This document shows positions 6,600-13,824 of a DNA stretch of 24,311 bases, piece after piece. Source of the DNA: a virus; IMG/VR virus record IMGVR_UViG_3300023172_002559, positions 1 to 24,311 of that record; one strand, given 5' to 3'. The first letter of the stretch is position 1. The number at the start of each line of letters is the position of its first letter. The notes beneath the pieces are model-generated. The model ran no database searches and had not been told where the DNA came from. It was given only the letters and a program-made list of their open reading frames with translations. The position numbers and the translations under genes were made by a program.

Positions 6600-7017
6600 T
6601 ATTTCTTTCCATCCAAGTTTTAACCACTTTTACAAGTACTTCGTGTGTATCGCTAAACCAGCCTTCTACGTGATAATCGCAATGCGGCGGCTCTACAAAC
6701 ATTTTATTTGTATCTTCAAATCTACCTTCTTTGATTGTATCCATCCACACAGTAAAGTCGGGGTTAAACTCCATACGTGCTTGTTCTGTAGGACATACAA
6801 AGTCAGCAACTGCAACTTTGCCTGCACGTACAACACCATCCGCTAGATAACGCATACGTGCTGCTTGACGCATACGTCCTTCTGATGAAAAGTCCCAGTC
6901 GGCATAATGTCCGCGGATTTCGTCTGCATTTAAATGCACACCTCCAATCAGTTCTGCAAATGGTTTTGCCAAAGTGGTTTTGCCACTACCTGGTAGACCA
7001 AAGATTAATACTTTCAT
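6592..7017 (-). CDS. APS-kinase-like P-loop kinase
   Basis: The 141-aa protein begins MKVLIFGLPGSGKTTLAKPF, with the Walker A motif at 7-14. It then has LNADEIRGH (about 29-37) and the segment VADFVCPTEQAR, which parallels the DGDNxR and AFxSPxxxxR segments of adenylylsulfate kinase (CysC). APS kinase phosphorylates adenosine phosphosulfate to PAPS, the sulfate donor. It is shorter than CysC (about 200 aa), and other small-molecule kinases share this fold, so the substrate is uncertain. Its ATG overlaps the upstream stop by 4 nt (ATGA), and the nucleotidyltransferase follows directly. Confidence 0.75.
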   Translation of the reverse strand: MKVLIFGLPGSGKTTLAKPFAELIGGVHLNADEIRGHYADWDFSSEGRMRQAARMRYLADGVVRAGKVAVADFVCPTEQARMEFNPDFTVWMDTIKEGRFEDTNKMFVEPPHCDYHVEGWFSDTHEVLVKVVKTWMERNNV

Positions 7018-7697
7018 AGCTTTGCTTCCTTTGCTACCGACTTTACAAGTTCAACATCACTAGGTTGTCTTTTAAAACGCAATGCCCAATGACTTGGATC
7101 TAATATATTCATAATCATTTGTAACTGTTCTTCATTTAGAGTGTTTAGTGCTGCTTTTCCTGTTTCACAGTTAAGCACAAGCCATGGAGATATTTTGCCA
7201 TCTTTGATATCCCAAGCTAGTTTGTTTGTGCTAACATATGCAAAGTAGTGATTGTATACACTGTCTTTTTCTTTTGCCCATTTAACCATGGTATTTATAC
7301 TGCGCTCTAATGCAGTTTCAACACCTTCTTTGCGAATAAGTTCAATGGCATATTTTTCATACATTTCTTCTCTACACCAATGATCAAGTTTTACATTACT
7401 AGTAACAACATAATCAATATACTTGTCAGGGTATAAAGGTCGAACATTATTAACAAAACTTCCAAACTTAACAAAAGCATTATAGAAACTGCTTTTGACA
7501 AAATCTTCATATGTTTTTTCTTTCTTATGCCCTGCACTTAGTTTGTAAAATCTTTGAAATGCATAAAATCCAATTTGTACAGGTTTGTCATCTTTTTGTA
7601 GCCAACGTCTTTTTGGCTCGCATACATGTGCAAGTAAAGTACTTTCTTTTACATAACTTTTTCTGCAATACTCGCAAGTGTGTGTTTTAGATGTCAA
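7014..7697 (-). CDS. Conserved phage protein with N-terminal C2HC zinc finger
   Basis: I chose the TTG at 7697 as the start; it overlaps the upstream stop by 11 nt. An upstream TTG at 7760 would overlap by 74 nt and there is no ATG near either. The protein then has C8, C11, H24 and C26 (TCEYCRKSY...LAHVCEPKRR), a single zinc finger, followed by about 200 residues with no family I recognise (including FQRFYKL, FVKFG, LDHWC and SPWLVLNC segments). I recall similar proteins in T4-like marine phages annotated as hypothetical. The position among replication and sugar genes does not reveal a role. Confidence 0.75.
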   Translation of the reverse strand: MTSKTHTCEYCRKSYVKESTLLAHVCEPKRRWLQKDDKPVQIGFYAFQRFYKLSAGHKKEKTYEDFVKSSFYNAFVKFGSFVNNVRPLYPDKYIDYVVTSNVKLDHWCREEMYEKYAIELIRKEGVETALERSINTMVKWAKEKDSVYNHYFAYVSTNKLAWDIKDGKISPWLVLNCETGKAALNTLNEEQLQMIMNILDPSHWALRFKRQPSDVELVKSVAKEAKL

Positions 7698-8157
7698 CTT
7701 TTTCGTAACCGTGTTCTCTAGCCAGTTCTTTGATTTCTTTTTTTGTAGATATTCTAGCAAGTGTTTCGACCTCGTCCATTTTCATATTTGGATATATTTG
7801 TGACAATAACTTTACTGCTTTGCTGCTGTCGTCTTTTTTCTTTTTAAGTCCAATCCAAGGATGAAATTCTTTTTTTCCTGTGTTGCCAGCAACACATAAT
7901 AGTTGCCATTGAAGTTTTATGTGATTAGTACCACCTAACACATTCCAGTTTTTGTTATAGTATTCATTAACTTTAAACACAGCCAATGCTTGTTTATCAT
8001 AGCTGCCTTTGACACTGCTTATATATCGATTTAGATTCCACAAGTCTCCTTTGATATCTTTCTTACCATCTTCACCAGCAGCATCATACAGCTCTTTGAA
8101 GCCCATGTCTATGCTTGGAATAAGTTCCTTGAATAAGTCTAGTTCCTTGTTTGCCAC
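7687..8157 (-). CDS. Conserved phage protein of unknown function (156 aa)
   Basis: The start is a GTG at 8157 that overlaps the kdsB stop by 19 nt; the next in-frame ATG would remove a conserved-looking N-terminus (ELDLFKELIPSIDMGFKEL). The centre has LWNLNRYISSVKGS and NEYYNKNWNVLGG, then LLCVAGNTGKKEFHPWIGLKKKK. The C-terminus is helical and charged. I recall close relatives in T4-like cyanophages, where the function is not known. The density of Trp, Tyr and Lys would suit a nucleic-acid-associated protein, but nothing diagnostic is visible. Confidence 0.7.
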   Translation of the reverse strand: MANKELDLFKELIPSIDMGFKELYDAAGEDGKKDIKGDLWNLNRYISSVKGSYDKQALAVFKVNEYYNKNWNVLGGTNHIKLQWQLLCVAGNTGKKEFHPWIGLKKKKDDSSKAVKLLSQIYPNMKMDEVETLARISTKKEIKELAREHGYEKVDI

Positions 8158-8804
8158 TTTTCTAAATCCTCTGGCGTGTTAATCTCAATACCGTCAAACT
8201 CAACTTCTACTACACCGATCTTGATACCGTTTTGTATCCAACGTAGTTGCTCTAGTTTTTCAATATCCTCTTCTACAAACTTTCTACTGGTAGTGTACAT
8301 TGCTTTGGCTTCTCTGTTGTAGCCATACACACCCAAGTGGTGATCACCGTATGTGAGACTTGCACGTAAGAACCAATGTGCTCTACCTCTGCTGTGTATC
8401 ATTTTAACACTGTTTGGATCATTTCGCAAGTTAAAATCCATCGGTGTATATGCTGTTGCTACATCACTTCGTTGTAGTTCGCCTTCAACTGCACGTATAA
8501 TACTTTCTGTTATATCTGGCATATCGCCTTGTACATTTATATATCTATCATATTGTAACACTTCGTCAATAACTTGCATACAGCGTTCTGTGCCATTTTC
8601 TGCCTCACGTGTCATGAGACATCTATTGGCACCCATATAGTTGTAAATGTCTTGATGATCAGTTAGCACATAAGTATCAAGGCCTGTAGCAGCACACTTG
8701 TTGTAAACGTGTTCCACCAATGGCACACCTTTTAGTATTGTCATCATCTTACCAGGAAAACGTGTGCTTGCATATCGTGCAGGTATTAGTATTGCCGTTG
8801 TCAT
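8139..8804 (-). CDS. kdsB: CMP-Kdo synthetase (3-deoxy-manno-octulosonate cytidylyltransferase)
   Basis: The enzyme activates Kdo with CTP to give CMP-Kdo, the donor for lipopolysaccharide inner core and Kdo-containing capsules. The N-terminus has IPARYASTRFPGK (7-19), the CTP-binding signature of KdsB. Later segments NVQGDMPDI, HLGVYGYNREA and the end INTPEDLEKWQ match the NxQGDxPxI, HxGxYxY and NTPEDL motifs of the family. At 221 aa it is a little shorter than E. coli KdsB (248 aa). A good ribosome-binding site (AAAGG, 6 nt before ATG) is present. It follows the PP-loop gene by 11 nt, and kdsA is just upstream of that, so the three form one operon. Confidence 0.92.
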   Translation of the reverse strand: MTTAILIPARYASTRFPGKMMTILKGVPLVEHVYNKCAATGLDTYVLTDHQDIYNYMGANRCLMTREAENGTERCMQVIDEVLQYDRYINVQGDMPDITESIIRAVEGELQRSDVATAYTPMDFNLRNDPNSVKMIHSRGRAHWFLRASLTYGDHHLGVYGYNREAKAMYTTSRKFVEEDIEKLEQLRWIQNGIKIGVVEVEFDGIEINTPEDLEKWQTRN

Positions 8805-8815
8805 TTGTTGCCTTT

Positions 8816-9466
8816 CTATAATCTACCAAATGCCCATTTTCTTTCTTCGCACCACCAACAGTTATCACAATGAGATTCAAATGTTGTTGTTGGTGTAGTA
8901 CAACTTCTTGTTTTATCAAATAAATCTTCTATGCCTAGAATACGGTATGCGGTTGCAACATCACGTTTATCATGATTTTTCATAGGTGAAAAATGTTTAC
9001 CATTTATTACGTGTGAATGTTTTTTGCTCCTATCGTCATCTAATTTGTCGTATTTTTTTGCAAGTTTGTTAAAACTATGATCTTGAGGTTTTGCAGTTAT
9101 TGCTGTTATAAATCCTTCAATACCTTCTTGGTAATGTCTACGTTTTTGTTTTTTCATAAAATCAAGTTTTTCAAAACCTGTTCCTGAAAAGTTATGTACT
9201 AAGTGTTTTCCTAACTTTATCGGATATCTTGCTATTGTATACTGTATTATATTTTTTGAAAATATTTCTTGAAAAGGTGCCTCAGATTCTAATATAGTGA
9301 ATGGAAAGATTGTTTGATTAATACTATTTTCAAAAATATATTTTGCTGTATAATAAAACAATAACGCAGAATCTGCACCACCACTTATACTAAATGCCAA
9401 GTTTTTTTTATTTCTTGGATAGTGTTCATTATAAATATCATCTAAAAATAGTACACCTGGTATCAA
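8816..9466 (-). CDS. QueC-like PP-loop ATP pyrophosphatase
   Basis: The 216-aa protein has the PP-loop SISGGADSA at 26-34, which binds ATP and releases pyrophosphate. The C-terminus carries four Cys at 189, 200, 203 and 206 in CTT...HCDNCWWCEER..AFG, matching the zinc site and CGxCxxCxxRxxAF ending of QueC, the enzyme that makes 7-cyano-7-deazaguanine. Length fits QueC (about 230 aa). However, no other deazaguanine genes (folE, queD, queE, dpdA) are in the window and it sits between kdsA and kdsB, so it may instead amidate or adenylate a sugar. The start is a TTG that overlaps the kdsA stop (TTGA). Confidence 0.75.
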   Translation of the reverse strand: MIPGVLFLDDIYNEHYPRNKKNLAFSISGGADSALLFYYTAKYIFENSINQTIFPFTILESEAPFQEIFSKNIIQYTIARYPIKLGKHLVHNFSGTGFEKLDFMKKQKRRHYQEGIEGFITAITAKPQDHSFNKLAKKYDKLDDDRSKKHSHVINGKHFSPMKNHDKRDVATAYRILGIEDLFDKTRSCTTPTTTFESHCDNCWWCEERKWAFGRL

Positions 9467-10260
9467 CGAAAACTCCGTACAGTTTGATTGATGTGATATA
9501 GTTGACGCACTGTTTCTGCAAAGTCTTCCAAGCGTAGCATATTAGGCCCATCACTTGGTGCATTATCTGGATCAGGATGTACTTCTAAGAAGAAGTTATC
9601 AACACCCATGCCAGCGGCAGCATTAGCAAGAGCTGGAACATAAGCCCTATTACCACCACTGCTGTCACCTTGGCCTCCTGGCTTCTGGACTGAGTGTGTG
9701 ACGTCAAATACCACAGGAACAGGAAAGTTGTCACGCATATACTGGATGCCAGTAAAATCAGTGACCAAAGTATTATATCCAAAACTAGTACCTCTTTCTG
9801 TTATCCAAACTTCTTTTGCACCATAGTGTGCTGTTTTACTTAGTATTCCTTTGACATCCCAAGGTGCTAGGAACTGTCCTTTTTTAACATTTATAATACA
9901 GCCACTATCACAAGCTGCTTTGATTAGATCAGTTTGTCTGCACAAAAACGCAGGTATTTGCAGCACATCAACACTGCTGGTCATTCTATTCCAGTCTTTG
10001 ATTTGATACACTTGTGACACATCATGCACATCAGTTAGTGTTTTTATTTCTAAACTTTTTTTGATTATATCAAAATGTTTTAGTGTATCTTCTAAACCAA
10101 TGCCACGTTTGCCTGTTATGCTTGTGCGATTGGCTTTGTCAAAACTTGCTTTAAAGATATATTCAATATCAAATAAATCACATACACGTTTGCATTCTTT
10201 AGCAATATCAAAACTATGTGATAAACTTTCGTGCTGACACGGTCCGGCAATAATTCTCAT
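9463..10260 (-). CDS. kdsA: Kdo-8-phosphate synthase
   Basis: The enzyme condenses phosphoenolpyruvate with arabinose-5-phosphate to form Kdo-8-phosphate. The 265-aa sequence has AGPCQHES at 5-12, FKASFDKANRTS (phosphate site), TDVHD, IPAFLCRQTDL, NVKKGQFLAPWD, ERGTSFGYNTLVTDF and FDVTHSVQKPGGQGDSSGG, all hallmarks of KdsA, and the length is close to the usual 280. The GGAG ribosome-binding site is 6 nt from the ATG, and a strong sigma70-like promoter lies just upstream. Arabinose-5-phosphate isomerase (KdsD) and Kdo-8-P phosphatase (KdsC) are not in the window. Confidence 0.95.
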   Translation of the reverse strand: MRIIAGPCQHESLSHSFDIAKECKRVCDLFDIEYIFKASFDKANRTSITGKRGIGLEDTLKHFDIIKKSLEIKTLTDVHDVSQVYQIKDWNRMTSSVDVLQIPAFLCRQTDLIKAACDSGCIINVKKGQFLAPWDVKGILSKTAHYGAKEVWITERGTSFGYNTLVTDFTGIQYMRDNFPVPVVFDVTHSVQKPGGQGDSSGGNRAYVPALANAAAGMGVDNFFLEVHPDPDNAPSDGPNMLRLEDFAETVRQLYHINQTVRSFR

Positions 10261-10261
10261 G

Positions 10262-10540
10262 TTAGTCTCCGTCTCTTATAATATAATAGAGATCCAGTGT
10301 TTTGTCAAGTTGTTTCCGCAGTGTAGGATGTGTATCTGCCAATGCAAATAGTTCTCGCCAACTGTCGTATCCTAAATATCCTTGTGCTTTTGCTACGCCC
10401 TCTGCATCTCCACCTATGATCCATCTTCCTGGATAAATGCTTTTTTTAGGCTCATCTCTAAACCGTGCATAAACTACACCTTGAGCTCTCTCATATATAA
10501 GAGCTTCGCCTGCTAGGTCTTCATTTTTTGGTCTAAGCAT
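10262..10540 (-). CDS. Small conserved phage protein (92 aa), unknown function
   Basis: The start MLRPKNEDLAGEALIYERAQ is an ATG at 10540 that overlaps the upstream stop by 8 nt; a longer frame reaches 10597 but lies inside the dehydrogenase gene. The centre has VVYARFRDEPKKSIYPGRWIIGG and the end is helical (TLRKQLDKTLDLYYIIRD). It looks like a compact alpha/beta protein. I know of no function. The kdsA promoter lies within its 3' end. Confidence 0.65.
   Translation of the reverse strand: MLRPKNEDLAGEALIYERAQGVVYARFRDEPKKSIYPGRWIIGGDAEGVAKAQGYLGYDSWRELFALADTHPTLRKQLDKTLDLYYIIRDGD
10280..10308 (-). promoter_or_regulatory. Strong sigma70-like promoter for kdsA
   Basis: TTGACA (10308-10303), a 17-nt spacer and TATATT (10285-10280) lie on the minus strand, 20 nt before the kdsA ATG. 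The -35 is perfect and the -10 matches 5 of 6. The resulting leader would be about 12 nt and would still contain the GGAG ribosome-binding site. Confidence 0.65.
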
Positions 10541-11327
10541 CACGCATTCCGTTAAACACTGTTTTTGTAAACTGTTGATTATCGTTATCAATATCACCGA
10601 TTAAGTTGTATGGTAAATCCAAGTTTTTCAACAGTGTGTTAAAAGCCTTTACATCTTTGGGCAAACACATGCCACTGTATCCACGCAACTGTTTATTAAC
10701 ATCTAAATACAAATCGTTAGTCTTACCTGTTGTTACATATGCATCTTTTATTTTACTGTAATCACATTCAAACTGCTCTGCAACTTCGTAAAAAATATTT
10801 GCAAAAACAATACGCAATGCAGCATACGTGTTGTTATAATATTTAAGTATTTCAGCTTCTGTAGGTGATAGTTGTTTTGTATTTTTTGGCAAGTGTCCAT
10901 GTGCTTCAACAATCTTTTTGTATACATACGGATCGTTTGTGCCCACAGCCAATAGTTCGTGATTGTTAATAAAGTCGTCGGCTGCACAGCGTTCACGTAA
11001 AAACTCTGGAGCAAAACAGATACGCAAATCTGCATATCTTGCAATCATAGATTCTGTAAATCCAACACTAACTGTGCTGCGAATGCAAACAATTCCTTTA
11101 TAATCAAGACTGCTTAAATCGTCAACTACTTGTTCTACAATTTCTGTGTCACAATCATTTTCTAGATTTGGTGTTGGTACACAAACAAAAACTATTTCTG
11201 TATCTAATACATCTTTGATTTCTGTATCAAACTTAATATCGTGCGTGATAACTTGATGTTGTAGTAACGTAAAACCAGCACTGTTTGCACTGCCCACAAC
11301 ACCCATTCCTATGATTCCTAGTTTCAT
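10533..11327 (-). CDS. UDP-glucose/nucleotide-sugar dehydrogenase, short form
   Basis: The NAD-dependent enzyme oxidises a UDP-sugar (usually UDP-glucose to UDP-glucuronate). The N-terminus has GIIGMGVVGSA (4-14), an NAD-binding GxGxxG. VCVPTP, RSTVSVGFTE, CFAPEFLRER and GYSGMCLPKDVKAF (216-229, catalytic Cys221) are classic family motifs. Family members are usually 390-450 aa, while this one is 264 and ends 43 residues after the catalytic Cys, so the C-terminal UDP-binding domain is missing. It directly precedes an SDR gene upstream in the same operon, which would use or make the same sugars. Activity without the third domain is uncertain. Confidence 0.88.
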   Translation of the reverse strand: MKLGIIGMGVVGSANSAGFTLLQHQVITHDIKFDTEIKDVLDTEIVFVCVPTPNLENDCDTEIVEQVVDDLSSLDYKGIVCIRSTVSVGFTESMIARYADLRICFAPEFLRERCAADDFINNHELLAVGTNDPYVYKKIVEAHGHLPKNTKQLSPTEAEILKYYNNTYAALRIVFANIFYEVAEQFECDYSKIKDAYVTTGKTNDLYLDVNKQLRGYSGMCLPKDVKAFNTLLKNLDLPYNLIGDIDNDNQQFTKTVFNGMRDA

Positions 11328-12187
11328 AATAAACTTTCCACTGTTTTCTTTAATCCTTCTTCCAAAGGCGTATAATCTGTAAATCCTGTTAGTGTTTGAA
11401 CAAGAGTAGTATCAGGACATCTACGAGTAGCACTACCTTTAAGTCCAGGCAAGATTTCTAATCTATCTGGGTTAATGCCCATGTAACCCATTATCATTTT
11501 TGCAACTACTGAAATACTTATTTCATTGTCGTTACCGACATTTACGGTTTTGTTACTGACATTATTTACAAGCATGTCTGTCATAGTAACAGCATCATTT
11601 ACATAACAAAAACTGCGTGTGTCATTGCCGTTGATATAGTACAATCCGTTTTTGCATCTTTCAATAAACTCGTTTACAAAATGATCAGTTTGTCCTGGAC
11701 CGTACACATTAAAGTAACGAATAATCAAATAGTCAAGTCCACTGTTTGCAACTAGATTCTCTCCTAGTGCTTTTGGAATACTGTAACTCCAACGAGGATT
11801 GGTAATATCGTTGTACATAATAGGCACTGCTTCATCTGTAGGCACATGATAGTATCCGTTGTCAATAGTGCTGTTGAATATTTCACAAGTACTAGCAAAC
11901 ACAAACTTTGTGTTGGTATTTCTGTAGCGTTCAATAAGATTTACAGTGGGCAATGTGTTGTTGATTAACACATCTGTAGGATGATCGTAAAACAACCGTG
12001 TGCCATTAGTTGCAGCTAGATGCACTATTACATCAGTATCGGGCATGAGTTTTGTTGTATTTGAATCAGCTAAGTCTTCGCCTCTAATCTTTTTATCATA
12101 TGGAACAACATGTCTTTGCTGTTCTTGCAAAAACTTATAGTAATGACTGCCTATAAAACCATGCGATCCTGTAAGTAACATTTTCAT
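11324..12187 (-). CDS. NAD-dependent epimerase/dehydratase (SDR, nucleotide sugar)
   Basis: An extended short-chain dehydrogenase/reductase of 287 aa. LLTGSHGFIGSHYYKFL (4-20) contains the GxxGxxG NAD site, VHLAATNG follows, and YSIPK (135-139) is the catalytic YxxxK with STCEIF before it. NVYGPGQ and DDTRSFCYVNDAV-type segments are typical of UDP-glucose 4-epimerase, UDP-glucuronate decarboxylase and dTDP-glucose dehydratase relatives. Next to a UDP-sugar dehydrogenase, a UDP-glucuronate decarboxylase or epimerase is plausible but not distinguishable from sequence alone. The stop overlaps the next start by 4 nt. Confidence 0.88.
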   Translation of the reverse strand: MKMLLTGSHGFIGSHYYKFLQEQQRHVVPYDKKIRGEDLADSNTTKLMPDTDVIVHLAATNGTRLFYDHPTDVLINNTLPTVNLIERYRNTNTKFVFASTCEIFNSTIDNGYYHVPTDEAVPIMYNDITNPRWSYSIPKALGENLVANSGLDYLIIRYFNVYGPGQTDHFVNEFIERCKNGLYYINGNDTRSFCYVNDAVTMTDMLVNNVSNKTVNVGNDNEISISVVAKMIMGYMGINPDRLEILPGLKGSATRRCPDTTLVQTLTGFTDYTPLEEGLKKTVESLL

Positions 12188-12927
12188 TTTCTATTGTACC
12201 ATTTCTTTTTTTCAGGGCCTTTGTCGTGTGTAAAATAGTAGTTAAGTGGACAATGATTTAGCGGAGTGTGAGTATCTACATTTTTGTATTTCATGCTAGA
12301 CAGATTGAAAACATATTTTTCAAAATGACTTGCTGCTAACATACACACCTGTCCATCATACCATCTTTGTATTTGTTTTGGCTTACTATTCATTGTATAA
12401 TACATTTCGTATTTGTCAACAAAGTTGTTGTATTCCGGATGCTTTTTGTTGAATACTACATAGCCACTTTCTGCACTATAGCCAGTATCACCTAAATAAC
12501 TGTGATCAAATAATCCAACAAGTTTTTCTTTTTTCAAAGTATTGTCAATGATGCTGCCATCAAACTTGTTATGAAATATTATGTCACTGTCTATCCAAAT
12601 CAACCTATCTGCGATAATATGTTTCAGTGCATATAAAAAAGCAAAACCTTTTTTAGCAAACTTTTGTTCTTTACTGTTGTTGGTTTTAGTGCAAAAGTTT
12701 TGCCAATCGGGTTTACAAATATAGTTCCAATCATAAACTTTTATTCTGCTATCAAAGTTTGATTCAACATTTTCTGCAATAACACAAAGTTCAAAACTTG
12801 AATCAGCATATTGATAAAAAGTATCCATCATTCGTTTACCACATAAATCATAATAATCTTGATTCATTGTGGTAACGAATGTGTACTTGCGTTTCTTGGT
12901 GCCTAGTGTTTTATACTTCCGTGCCAA
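12184..12927 (-). CDS. Glycosyltransferase, GT-A fold with DxD motif
   Basis: The 247-aa protein starts at a TTG (12927) that overlaps the cupin stop by 17 nt; starting at the next ATG would delete the first beta-strand (YTFVTT). DSD at 113-115 (LIWIDSDIIF) is the metal-binding DxD of nucleotide-sugar-dependent transferases. The order of strands and the phrase FDSRIKVYDW match the plus-strand glycosyltransferase at 17839 (NDSRITILDQ), so the two are paralogues. Donor and acceptor are unknown. Confidence 0.8.
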   Translation of the reverse strand: MARKYKTLGTKKRKYTFVTTMNQDYYDLCGKRMMDTFYQYADSSFELCVIAENVESNFDSRIKVYDWNYICKPDWQNFCTKTNNSKEQKFAKKGFAFLYALKHIIADRLIWIDSDIIFHNKFDGSIIDNTLKKEKLVGLFDHSYLGDTGYSAESGYVVFNKKHPEYNNFVDKYEMYYTMNSKPKQIQRWYDGQVCMLAASHFEKYVFNLSSMKYKNVDTHTPLNHCPLNYYFTHDKGPEKKKWYNRK

Positions 12928-13255
12928 CCGATCGTCTTACAATATCGTTATGATTAAACTCTGCCCAGTATAGTTCAAACGCTACACCATCTTCAAGTCC
13001 TTCAAACTGATGAATAACACCTGGCTTGACTTGTGTAAAATCGCCTGGACCTAAAATAGTTTCATCAACTAAATCATAATCTTTCTGCCAAACACGCACA
13101 AGCATTTTACCCGACTCTACAAAGAAGCCATTCCATTTGAACCTATGTTCGTGTTCGCTACATTTATAACCTGCTTTATATTCAATACGATGAAACTCTA
13201 GTACACCGTTAGCGTGGATAAGTTCAGTCTGTCCCCAAATCTTTCCTGCTTTCAT
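12911..13255 (-). CDS. Small cupin protein
   Basis: The 114-aa single-domain cupin has motif 1 around CSEHEHRFKWNGFFVESGKM and motif 2 around PGDFTQVKPGVIHQFEG, with metal-ligand His residues at HEH and IHQF. Small cupins with this layout occur in sugar-nucleotide and mannose-6-phosphate isomerase-like roles, and this one sits between sugar genes. It is similar in kind to the cupin domain fused to a nucleotidyltransferase at 21232-21996. The substrate is not determinable. Its ATG follows the upstream stop directly (TAATG). Confidence 0.8.
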   Translation of the reverse strand: MKAGKIWGQTELIHANGVLEFHRIEYKAGYKCSEHEHRFKWNGFFVESGKMLVRVWQKDYDLVDETILGPGDFTQVKPGVIHQFEGLEDGVAFELYWAEFNHNDIVRRSVGTEV

Positions 13256-13824
13256 TATTCTTCTCCTTCAAAAAAATCAGCAAACAATCTTAAGCCTGTT
13301 TCCCAACTAATAGGCTTATTACCTATTTGTGGTTTAAAACATATTGTCCATCTACCTGGAGCATCTTCTGGATTGTATGTATCGTGCCAAACACCAGTGT
13401 TTACTAGTGTAGGTTTATTAGTATTTGCCTCTCCAATTTTTACACAATCTTCAATATTTGCGTACTCAACTAAACCATCATACATACGCTGATCGTCTGA
13501 AATATGAGGCTGTTCTTTAAAACTTTTAGTTGCATCATACCATCTAATAACACCACCGTCAACTCCGTAGCTAATGTTGATTTTACATAATCTATCACCG
13601 TCGTGATGAATAGGAATACTTTGACCTGGCGATGTATAAAATGCTTCAACCTCGTCTAATCCAGCACCGCACATTGCGACAAACTCCTCCATTTGTTCAT
13701 CGAAATATCCATACTTTTCTGTGATATTTTCTTCATTAAAAGGATGTGAATACGTTACTTCTAGTAGTGCATCAGGTCGTTTTATTTCAAACGGTAATTT
13801 TAAATATCTGTATAGGTTATTCAT
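13255..13824 (-). CDS. 2OG-Fe(II) oxygenase-like protein
   Basis: The 189-aa protein carries H73-x-D75 (PIHHDGD) and H147 (TGVWHDTYNP), a spacing expected for the HxD...H iron triad, and R158 (GRWTICFKP) in the place of the 2-oxoglutarate-binding Arg. The strand NISYGVDGGVIRWYDA between them fits the double-stranded beta-helix. I recall similar proteins in T4-like cyanophages. Such enzymes hydroxylate proteins, nucleic acids or small molecules; here a glycan or lipid substrate is possible because of the neighbours. The triad reading is from sequence only. Confidence 0.65.
   Translation of the reverse strand: MNNLYRYLKLPFEIKRPDALLEVTYSHPFNEENITEKYGYFDEQMEEFVAMCGAGLDEVEAFYTSPGQSIPIHHDGDRLCKINISYGVDGGVIRWYDATKSFKEQPHISDDQRMYDGLVEYANIEDCVKIGEANTNKPTLVNTGVWHDTYNPEDAPGRWTICFKPQIGNKPISWETGLRLFADFFEGEE

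Noticed and set aside
7292-7299. Perfect T4 late box TATAAATA on the minus strand (also at 21411-21418)
   Set aside because: Both lie inside genes, and plus-strand copies also occur (near 9434 and 15833). A few such 8-mers are expected by chance in AT-rich sequence of this size, so they are not called as promoters.
12392-12419. TTGACA-N16-TACAAT on the minus strand inside a glycosyltransferase gene
   Set aside because: The hexamers match, but the site lies in the middle of a coding region with no nearby gene start; the downstream SDR gene begins about 200 nt away and is coupled to its neighbour. It may be functional, but evidence is too thin.
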